A stretch of 64,000 nt of DNA from Anthopleura xanthogrammica (lineage: Eukaryota > Cnidaria > Anthozoa > Actiniaria > Actiniidae): contig OZ025213.1 of NCBI GenBank assembly GCA_964019055.1, positions 2,234,769 to 2,298,768 of the forward strand. Direction: 5' to 3'. Both the position numbers and the translations under genes were made by a program. A model generated the notes under the pieces. The model was not told the DNA's origin, made no database searches, and saw nothing but the letters and a program-made list of their open reading frames with translations. Below are positions 27,201-39,200 of this stretch, one piece after another (within the stretch, counting starts at the first letter, position 1; each line of letters starts with the position of its first letter).

Positions 27201-30200
27201 CTTAAGCGTAATATTTTCCCATTTCAGACTGTCATTCCCTAGAGTATCATTTCTTTGTTTTACTGTTGTACACAAGAAAACACATGAATATGAATACAAC
27301 TCAAACAAAGAATCTTATTCTCAAGAGAATGACAGGTGGTCTGAAATGGGACAACATTATGCCCAAGCCAAAAAGGTCTATTGGTGTGGGGTTTTTTGGT
27401 GTTGGTTGGTTGGTGGTAAGTTTTTTCCCTGGAGTTTGTTGGTTAGGTTGTCAATAGGATGTTGGTAGAATGTTAGTACTGTAGGTTGATGAGTTAGTAG
27501 GGTGTTGGTAGATTGTTGGTTAAATGGATGGATATTGGGAGGTTAAAATTGCCGAACATTACCCAATTTAGGGATTTGCATTAGTAAGAGGTTATGTGAC
27601 CTTACCTCCTTAAACCAAGTTGTGACAGTCCAAATGAACTCCCAAAATGGAAACGTTAATAGAAGACAAACCTCATTTTGTATGGGTAATGTTTCATATT
27701 GCAGGCTTTTGGTATAAGCTATCAGATATAACTTGGTATTTTTATTCTGTCACGTCGGCTTCGTCACTTCCTGTAGTTTAGGTTTTTATTGGCCTTTAAC
27801 CCTCAGTTATTGATATTCGTCAGTTGTCGTCATGTTTTTGTAGGTGCAGCCCTGCGTAATTCCCCTATTATGCCTTTGACGTCTGTTGACTTCAAATGCC
27901 TTTTAATGTAATATTTCTGATTATATAACTGATTTAAAATTTCGTAATTGTGGATTCTTTTTGTGAGATCAGTCTAACATGATAGATCTATTGTTTCATC
28001 TTCTCTTGGTCATGTATAGACTAGTCCATTGTGTCTCATCCAAGTCCTTAACTTGATATAGACTTACCGACTTCGTTTGTGAATTCTGGACTTTGACTTT
28101 GTGATTTGACGCCTCATAAAAACTGTTTTTCTCTTGTTCACAGAACTTCAGCAGAAACCACAAAAGAGGTAAGTCTTTGTTTTTGAGTCATATTTTAGAA
28201 TGATTGGTTTTGAATACTTGATCGGGGTAAACTGTAGTCTGAATGTTTGATAGCTCATGCGGCATATCACTCATCTGAAACTCATAGCTTAGCTGTGTGC
28301 TAATCATCATACTTTCATAGATCCAAAGTAAATGTGTTTAGCAAAATATATTCAAATGCTCATTCATTCATAAAACACTTATTAATTATGAATGATTTAC
28401 CAACATACGAATGTATTGTATTAATAAAAACAGATAAGTTAACTGTGATTAAGAAAACACAAATGGACAGAGTAAACTGCTTTAGAAATCAATAATTAAA
28501 CAAAGCACCTGAAAATGAATATATAACATTACGTTATTATCACTGTAATCAAAATCCTGTTTAAGTGAAGTTTGGCTCCAGAAATTATTTTGTAAAAATT
28601 TGAATGTTGGTCAAATACAAACCAGTGTTTCCACGTACCATTATGGGTATTAGAATATTCATTATTTTACAGATTATATTATGATGTACATAGCAAAAAT
28701 AATTGATCATCATATTTAAATGACATCTAAAAAAAACTATAGTCTTATAGTATCATATGTTATAACATCTTTCTACTTAAGTATCTATTACCTACTAACA
28801 TAGTCTTCCTTGTAGACGAATCCTGGCAGAGAAAATGGGTATAATAAGGGCAAAGTACAATAAGTTTTTTTTTAGATGTCATTTAAATATGATGATCAAT
28901 TATTTTTGCTATGTACATTTTCTCTGCCAGGATTCGTCTACAAGGGAGACTTTGCTAGCAGGGAAAAGTATCTATTATAATTTTGCTAAATATATTATTC
29001 CAGGCACTTTAAAAGATTAATTTAATACCCTGTTGAGAGTATTTGACCATTTCTAGGATATATGTGTGTTGTTTGTGATTGATAGATAAATCAAATCAGG
29101 AATTTGTCTTTTTCATACCACTTGGTATAATAAGGGCAAAGTGCCACGCAAGTATGGTATATCTTGTTATCGACCATAGACTTCCTGTCTGCTTTTAAGC
29201 TGTTTTCATTTCAGGGTCAATAGCAGGAGTTTTAGATTTAAATTTCAGATAACTTGTTTACAACTTTTTGTATATTTGATACTCTTGGTCGGGCCTAGAA
29301 GACCTAGAAATCAAGGTCAGGATTTTGTGAAATAGGATATTTCATTATTGGTGTTGTTTCACATCCAATATGTAAATGTTAGGATCTGTAAGTGTTGTGA
29401 GTTTGTTTTGAGCAAGATGCGACATGTTAAGCTACATTCTGTTCTTGTCAATGACATGTATATACATGTACATAAAAAAACTGAAAACTAAAAAATTAAG
29501 CTAGAGTCTACAAGTCAAACTAAAATGCGTATACCTAGCTTGTTTTCAATTGATTGTAACAGTAAAGATGACAACCAAGTGGGTTTTTATTATTATACCT
29601 TATTAATACATTATATTTTTGTTTGATAAATGACAAAAAAAAAAACAAAAAAAACAACAAAAAAAACAGAAATCTTGATTTTATTTTTTTATTTTTCCAC
29701 TATTAGAGGAAATATTCACAGAGTAAAAAGCAAGAGAGATAGAGAGAGATCTANNNNNNNNNNNNNNNNNNNNNNNNNNNNNNNNNNNNNNNNNNNNNNN
29801 NNNNNNNNNNNNNNNNNNNNNNNNNNNNNNNNNNNNNNNNNNNNNNNNNNNNNNNNNNNNNNNNNNNNNNNNNNNNNNNNNNNNNNNNNNNNNNNNNNNN
29901 NNNNNNNNNNNNNNNNNNNNNNNNNNNNNNNNNNNNNNNNNNNNNNNNNNNNNAAGTATGTAACTCAACTGCTATCATTTAGAGTTACCCTAGAGAAAAA
30001 GGTATAGGGATATATAGTATATATTCAACTTAAGATTAGTTTTCCAGCTTAGATATTATTTGAACTCTTAACCCCTAGACTAGCAGCATCAGCTGTGTAA
30101 AGAAGTGGCTTTCAAGTCCTTCAGATCCTAGCCAAGTTACTCTTATAGAGTATTAAGATAATAAATACTAGCTAAATTAATAATTGTATTCAAGTATTTA

Positions 30201-33200
30201 AGTTGTCAAGTATAAGTATTTCAGAAGGCTTCAAAAAACCTGTTTGGTGGGCTGTTGTAATAGCTTGAATTCTCATTCTAGGATATTTTTAGGGATAACA
30301 GATGTTTTTCTTATTATATTAAGTGTTTATCAGTTGTTTCTCAGAGTTTTAATGTTTTTAACTTTGAATCAAATAGAAAAACATTCCAGTAATCACTGAA
30401 AGATATATATTTCATATTTTCTTTTCTGGTAATAACGTTGTCAGGGTAAAACACAAGAACACTGCCCCAGATGTCCTGTCGACCAACTGTCGGCAATTTG
30501 ACATTTATTTGTCTGGCATTTGTCGCCCATTTGACAGTGTCGGGACGTTTGATGGTTGTTCATTGGTTGTTTGTTAACTGTTAGTTGGCTGTTTAATGGC
30601 TTTTTGACATCAAATAATTGGCAGTTTGTCGATCACACAACAGTAGACTCTCAGTGCGTAATGGTGAACTGATGAAGAGACGTTGGGGAGTTAACAGCAT
30701 GACCACCTGTTGACCATTTCACTGTGGTGAAAAGTTGAGTATTTTAGAGAGTAGAGTAAAGATGTGGAAAGAAAAACAACTACAACTACAACTACAACTG
30801 ACTGGTGGCCATAAGGCAGTATCATTTTAAAGTAACGATGGGGGAGTAACAGTGGGATGTTGACTGACCTCAGCTGACATTCTGTCAACAGTTGGTCAAC
30901 AGGGCATCTGGGGCATTTTCTTGTGTTTTACTGGTTGTCAGTTAATATTCTACAGTTATGCAACCCCCTTCCAGTGACCTCCAGACAACTATCAGACTGG
31001 TACCTGCTTGTTTGTGAAACTTTAACAATCTACTGATAACCCACTATTCACCCATCTATTCACCTATCCACACATCTATTTTGGGATTTTATTTTTTACA
31101 TTGCAAATTTTATTTTTATTTGAAAGCAAGAAACTTGGAAGCAAGAGGGATGGTGATGTTTGTACCATTTTTATTTCATTACTGAAATCAAAAAGTGGTA
31201 ATCAATGAAATTTGAGTGCGCGCAACCCTATTGATTGGTCACTAATTATTTATGGTGCATTTGAATATACGTTATAGAATTCGCACCCTATATGTTAATA
31301 AATAATTATGATATTATTATTATAATTAACTCCTTTCACTAAACCTGAAAAGGAAATGGAGGACAGGAAATTACTTAGTTCATTTCACATACTGTAAATA
31401 TATAATGGAAATACGCAATTTAATTTAGCAACAAAGCCCACCAACTGTGAATAATATTCCCTAAACTACAGTTTTTCTGTTGTTTCTGTTCTCTTATGCT
31501 TCCTGTTGAAATTCAAACCGTTTTTATGGGACAAAAATTAAACTGTTTTAAATATTTGCAAAATGAAATAAATAAATAATTGTAGTGAATGATGCGAAAA
31601 ATAATTATTAATATACCAGGTTCAGTCATTTTGGTAGTCAAACAGCAATAATTTTTTTAATCATATTATAGTGCAAACTAGGAGATAGAAGAGTGTAACC
31701 CTGATCGAGAAAATCTCCTTAGGTGGAATAAGAATTTAGGAATTTTTATTTTTGCGGGGGGAAGAAAACCATAAAACCCAGAGAAAAACCCTCGAAGCAA
31801 GGTAGAGAATCAAACTGAATAAACTGTTTCACTGTTGTATTGAGTATTTGCCCATTGTATTGTCTAGAAGATTCCAATTTTTGTATATTTTATATTTTGT
31901 GGTAATGTGTCTACTGTATTGACTTCGCAAATAAGATTAATTTTGATTCAAAAGTTATTCAGTGTTAGACAAAAAAAGCCATTTTTTCCATTTAGTTCTT
32001 TATATTTTGTAATATTTTTTTGCCAGACATATTTTACATATAGAAAATTGGATGAAAATGAATTTTTTTAAAGAAATGAGAAAAAATGGGAAAACAGTGA
32101 TTTGAATTACATTAAATTTTTTTTTATTTGCCATTAAGGAAAAATTAATATTTTTTTTCAAGAGGAATTACAAAGTGAGAAATTCTTTTTGTTCTAGAAA
32201 AAGACATGTATTTACTAATTAATCAACGTTCTTTCATTTCTTTTCATCTATTTTTTAGTTTTTTAAACCCCACTGTCTGTCCCTATATCTCTACTGTCTT
32301 CCTTCCTCTCTCTCCACTTGATCCATGATCTTTTTAATGTGCCACCTGCATGCCCAACAAATTTACATGACAAAGAAAGCTCTTAAAAGTTATACAAACC
32401 AAGCTATGAAAAATGGACTGTGTTATTGAAAATTTCCAGTACATGGCTTCAATACATTGTTAGGTAACAAAATGAATCTTGAGTTTCAACTATAATATGT
32501 CTACTTCTTTTCTCTCCCTAAATTAAAATACCCAGTATTTTTGTACTTTTTTAGGGTCTTCGTTCAATAACAATGATTGATAAAAGATCAATTTAAATTC
32601 TACTGTCAATTCATCTATCTATTTTAATCATTCTTCTTAACAAAATCCTTATAATTTTTGTTGTGATGTTCTTGTTGTTTTCTACCTTTAACAAAATAAT
32701 TTTGGATGATAATAAAACAGCATCAACATGGTTTTGAAACCTTTCAAAAATTATAATATTCAGTACCGATAAATATGCAAATATCCCTCATTTCATGATA
32801 AAAACCACGCTCGTATAATTTTGAATTTATACTTTATTTCTAAAGGTAGAGAATATAATACTTATAACTACTTGTATTTTAATCTTGTATGTTCACTTTG
32901 GGTGTCTTGAGTATGTGAAAGAGAATTATATTCTTATTATCTTGGCCTTGCCTAAGGAAATAAATAAGCAATAGATAAAAAGTGTTAATTTTTAGGAAAG
33001 AATTAATTACGAAAGAAAGTCAGTTCTGTTTCTTTTACTATAATATAATATGTGGGTTTGAGGAAGTTTAATATTGGTGTAGAATTGACCCTTGAATTCA
33101 TTGGATAGTTTAATATTTGAAGGACATTGGTTTTATTTCATCCAATCAGTCACACTATAGATAGTTGTATATTATTCAAATACGTTTGAACATCTACCCA

Positions 33201-36200
33201 GGTGTTTGAAATCATTGCCTGACTGTATGTGCTTTCAATAATGAATGAATTTTAATAATCATGCCTTTAATTGCTTTATCAAGAATACAGTTTATGGGAC
33301 TACAGATCTTCTCTCTCTGTTTGGATGGTAATACTTTGTTTCATTGATTCAAAGTAGCATAATTTTTGTTCACAGCTGTTTAGTTATCTTTTACTAGGCT
33401 TGGTGTCAGAATAAGAATCCTTAGATTATCGTAAAACATATCCTCACAAACTACTTCCTTTTTTCTCTTTGTTGTCATTATTTGGCTTCTTACTACATCG
33501 AAGGGATTTTTATTATTTAACTCCTAGCTATCTAAAGATTGGTTACTGAATATACAGTTATTAATAGAACACTTAAGCGTGCTAGCGTTGTTGTAACGTT
33601 ACATTCAACTGATATTGTTACAACTGTGGAATAGGTAAAAGCTGTGACTGAAAGTAAAATGCTGGGTATTAACTATTTTGTGTTTATTGGTGTAAGTAAT
33701 ATCCTAGATAGATGAAAATATAAGATAGAAAAGATACCAGCAGTCTAGCCACATCTTAAAACAAGGTTGTTTTGTAGTGTTCTTCGTCAATATAATTTCT
33801 TTTACTCCATTTTAGAAAGCATTCTATAACTGTAACTTTACATCTAGTAATAATGCTAAATCTTTATTTCCTTATTTCAGTGCTAAAACTGACTGTTGAT
33901 TCCCTTGTTCATATCATTAACTTTTTTCTTTTTTTCTCATAAAGGGTGCCAACCTGAGTGGAGATACTAACCGTGTCGAGAAAATCTTGGAGGTAAAATA
34001 TTCAGTTTTTCAGAAAATTTGAGTTTCATTTTTACTTAATATGTGTACTGAAAAAAAGTGTATCTTACTCCTAAAAAAAATTATGAATTTATACAATATT
34101 TATTCTTCAACTCTAACAAGATATTTTTCATGTAATAACAAGGCTATTTATACATCTATGAATTTCCTTTTGAACCTTAGTTTTGAATGGATTATCTTTA
34201 GGAAATTCATTCAGTAAACATATTTAATTAGTAAATGGATGAAATAATCCCACATGGCTCATTTTTATGGATTAAAAATCATAATTGTGACATCTGAACC
34301 ACAATTTCTACAAATGATCAACCTTTTTTCATTCATGTTGACTCACGTTTTCCTGTTGTAGTCATGTTTTTATTTCACTTGTACCAACTACATACTTCCT
34401 TCCAGTGTTTATCTATAAAAACAGATGAAACAGATGAATATATTTTTGTCAACTATATATACTGCGTAACTGCCGAAAAAGAGATTTATAGTTATCCTTT
34501 TCTAATCAGAAATCGTAATTTGATATATAATATAATTATTATAGCAACTTCAAAAAGACTTCCCACAGTCCCCACAGGCAAAAAGTGAAATTTAGATCCT
34601 TAAATTATTAGAAAACATTTCAGCCCAATGTTGGTGAATTCTTAATTTTGCACTTTAATGATTTCCATTATTAATACATTATACAGGTCAAGGCAGAAGT
34701 GTTTTTTTTTTTCTTAAATGATTTATTTTAATGACATTTTGTAAGAAAACCCCAAATTTATTTTCATGGTAATTAAAAAAAATCCCATATTTTGGTTTGG
34801 AATTTTTTGTGTGTTCTTGTTTTTGTGTGAGAGAGACTGTGTTTGTCTTTGGATTTTTCTGGACTATTAAATTCATCAAAATAAATGTATTTATAAATGC
34901 TGCTCCTGTTTTTTATTTTGGCACAAAAAAACACATGTATTTCTGTGTTTGTTTTGTATTTAGATGGCATACTTACAAATCATGCAAGGCAAAAATAAAT
35001 GTATTTATTTGTACATCTATTTACTATTAATGTTCTATAACCAATGAAAACATAGGGGGGAAAAACAATATGAAAATTTTAAAAACTTAATTTTTCATTG
35101 ACTGACTTTTTAAAAAGAAACATTTTCTATGATTTAGAAAAAAAAAAAAAATTGCTAGCATTGTGCCAGTTTTTATGTACTTTAACTTTAAGTTAGTGGT
35201 TCAATTTTTCTTTAGAAGTTTACCTAATATGCTTAACATTTTGACTTCCACCACAGACAGATATATTCTAATATCATTTTGTGATCTTATTTTAGTAATA
35301 AAGTTTTACTGTCAATATTTTAGGAGATGACTCAGCCTGTTGCTCCTCCAATTACTGCCATCCATACTCCTCTCAAAAGTAGTGAAAAATTTGCTTTCCC
35401 TCAAATTGGTTCCATGTTTCAGGTAATGATTTAGATTAAACACTATATACATTTCTCTATTTCATCTACCCATTACAAAGCATTTCACTAATTAAAAGTG
35501 GATTTTCCTGTCAGAAAAACGTAACTTTTCTTTCTTTATGCTTCTCTCCTCTTTCTCAGTAATTTTTATTTTTTTTATTTTTTTTATTTTTTCATTTCAT
35601 TCTTAGTTTACCCCTGTGCTTTGTATATTCTTCACCAGCAACTCATTATGAACACTTTTTCTACATTTTAGCCTGACAGTCATAACTCCACTGCACACCT
35701 TAATGGCCAGAGTAAGTACAAGATTTTGTACAGACAACTGTAAACTGAAATAATAGTGACTGAGATTTTTTTTTAAATTTGATTAAAATTTTGTCATTAT
35801 TCAGAACATGTAGAAGAGTCAACAGGTCTTTTAACTGATGACCTGAAAATGTCAGATGATGAGGTAGGTGAATCCTCAATTGTTCTCTGGTATTCCTCCA
35901 TCCACAAAACAAGCTTTATCCCAGCTTAATTATTGAGTTAGCAGTGTGCTAAGTTTGATCAGCTGCAGGCCAGATGTTGTTTCAGGGTTTGATAAAATTT
36001 AAAGTTATTTTTACTAGTATCTTATGCAGAAGTATAACAATACTCCTACTCCCTATTATATAGAAGGTAGGAATACTGGACAGTCCATAAAATGGTCTCC
36101 CCAGTACCTTACCCCTTTTTAATTGGGGTAAAATGCAGCAGAATATCTGAGGTTTTTCTTGTTATTTCTAGGATCATGGAAGCAGTAGTGAAGACAGTGA

Positions 36201-39200
36201 TTCTGATAGCAGTGATAGTGACAGTGATTCAAGTGATAGTGATAACTCACCTCCTAGCAGTCCTGTACACACCAAATCATCAGAGGTGAGCTGGAAACAT
36301 GTTGTAATTACCTTTGCACTTTCAGACCAAATTAATAATAAACAATTGCAGTCATTTAAAATCAATCAGCACAGCTTTGCATTTGTTTAGAAATGAGTTT
36401 TAATCTTGGTTTTTTTTTTTTCTGTATTTATGCAGTTAAACAAGCCTGCTAAAGGTGGTCTCAATCATCCAGAGAAGTCTCACCCCAAGAAAATTCTCCC
36501 TACAACCACTGCTTCAGCATCTACAACAAACTCTCTCACCCTTAACACCACTATTGGAGGAGATGGTCTCCGTGGAGACCAGGCTGCGCCAGCTGCTAAT
36601 TCAAGTCCATTAAACCACAGCTCACTGAATACCGAGATTTCAGCTGCATTAGGAGTTGATAAGGAAATAACTGATAGTCTGTTTGATGATGATATGCACT
36701 TTGATGCACTCCCCGAACTTCCAGATCTGTCAAAGGATCTGTTAGATGGTACAGTTTTTGGCATCAACGGCGCTAGCACAAGCTGTTTGGATGAAATACT
36801 CTCTAATGGTCTTGATAGTTCACAATCCATAGAACCTATAAAATCTGATAAAGATCTTATCAGCTTTTTGCTGCAAGACAAAGATGAACTACCAAAAGTA
36901 CAAGACAATAAACTCAACGATAAGGAACTACCAAAAGTACAAGACAATAAACTCAATGATAAGGAATTGACTAAAACTTCTAACTCTTCCAAGAAACTCG
37001 AGAAAAAGATCAAACAGGGAGGAGATGCAGGAACAAAAGCCGTCAAGGAAAAGCCAGAAAAGGAAAAAGATAAAGCTGCGAAGCTAAGTGTAAAAAGCAA
37101 AAAGTCTTCAGATACTGTGAAGTTAAAGTCCAAAGAAAATGTTTCTATTAGTAGCAAAAGTAATTCAAACAAAATTGACTCAAAAATCACAAAAAGTGAC
37201 AAACCTGTAGGAGAAAAGAAATCTTCCAAAGTAAAGAAAAATCCTTCCAAGCCAACTATGAATGGTTCCACTGAAACACCAACCAAGTCAAGTGATGGTG
37301 AGAATGAAGAGATCGACGTAGTCACTGTTAGTAATTATGATAAGCCATTTACAAATAAAACCGAATCCTTGTTAAGTCAAAGCAAAACCTCGAAAACCTC
37401 TGATAATCCTAAAGATAAAAATTCATCCAAATCATCAAATCAAAATACCGTCAAGAACAAGACTTCCTTGTTAAAGCCTCAAAACGGACGAAAAGAACCT
37501 AGCAATGGAAAGATGTCTCCTAATAATCTGTCACCCAAAAATGGACTTTGTATCGATGAAATTACTCTAGGTTGTAACTCTAAACCTGATGAATTAGTTG
37601 TAAAGATACCACTGGCTCTGCTCAGAAGGATTCCTCATCTGTATGGATCTGAATCTGTTGCTGTGAGTATTATTGTTATGATGTTATACTCCTGGGAGGA
37701 GCAGGGCCATATTGCCTACAGGGGCCAGGGACGGGGGGCATGCCCCCCCCCCCCCCCCCCAAGTTTCCCCCAGAAAAGTGAAACAACTATGGAATTAAAT
37801 ATTCATTTTTTGTGATCATGTGTTGTGCAGTGACTTTTCGTCCCCCTTGTACGCAATCAAAGTTTGTGAGATGAATCCATATGACTGGCTTGAATGGCCA
37901 CTTTTAAGGTGGTCGTTGAAGTGAATTGAAGTTAAAAATGAAGTAAATGGAAGATAGCTTATTTCACATCCAAACTGAATTGTTTTCTAAATATTAAATA
38001 TCATTTTATTAGGCTGCTTCTGAGTTGTTGGATACTTCTGGAACTTTTTAGTTCATTTATTCTTGTAGTTAATATACTGATATCTTTTTATAAAACTGCT
38101 TTTTTGCTTACTTTAAATCTTAGATAAAATTAGAAAATGCTGAAATATTAAATGAAGAACATCAGAATGGTCTGAGTCCAGCAAGAAAAGCTGGGAAACA
38201 TCATTTGTCTGTTGAGTGTAGTGAAACTAAGAAAATTAAAACTGAACCAGAATTGAATGGGTAAGTTATATTCATCATACTAAGTATTCCCTGCTTGGAG
38301 GAGACTATTGAGAAACTTACAGTTATTTTAGAACTGAAAATGTACATTGTGAGCTCTCAATAGCCCAGTTCAAAAATGTGCTTCACTTGTCATGCAGAAA
38401 GGTTTCAGTATGAGGCTCAGTGCTAAATTGAATTCATTCTTTTCTCATTGAGCCATGAGTCATCGAGCATTTAGCACGGAGCCTCACATTGCAACCCTTG
38501 TGCCTGACAAGTAGAGCTTTCATAAGAAAGCAGCATATAGGAAATGGTTTGTTGGACCTGAAAATTTGATGTTTATCAATTTTAATTTTTGATGCTTCTT
38601 ATAATAAAAAGGAGTACTAATAATTCATTTAATATTTGTTTCCGAAAGGAATGAAAGTGAAAGGCATGAAGGACGGAGAAACAGTACAAGCAGCACTTGT
38701 AGTATGGAACGAGAACAGAATAGAAGAAAACGAAGCCCAAGTAGAGACAGTGATTGCCAATATGGCAAACGAAGAAGACACGATAGTGAAGGGCAGAGGT
38801 CAGAGAGAGAAAGAGGAAGAGAAAGGAGTAAAGATAGAGACTTTGAAAATAGTTGCAATAAAATGAATGGATGGGATAGAATGAAAAACAAGTCACCTGT
38901 AGAGCACAGTGAATCTTGTTCATGTGGAGGAAAAGAGAAGGACAACAAACAGAAAGATGCTTGGATTTCGAGACTGTATGAACCTGAACCAAAAGTGTAA
39001 GTAACAGAATACTTTAAAGATACTGTACTTGATGTACATCCAGACAATCACTATAGAAACCATTACTGAAATTTTTCAATATTATGCAAGCTCTGTTGTT
39101 TAGAGTTGTTGGAATTTGGTTTTCCACTGCTGCAGGCTATATTGAAGAACAGGTTTTTATTAAAATTTTTATTTTCAATTTATAGACTCCGTGGACCAGA

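Noticed and set aside
36480..37325. 281-codon minus-strand ORF
   Set aside because: Lies antisense to AFF exon 12; its Ser/Leu-rich composition is the mirror of the Lys/Ser-rich coding exon and it has no domain.
38582..39047. 136- and 140-codon minus-strand ORFs
   Set aside because: Antisense shadows of AFF exon 14 (Arg/Glu-rich).
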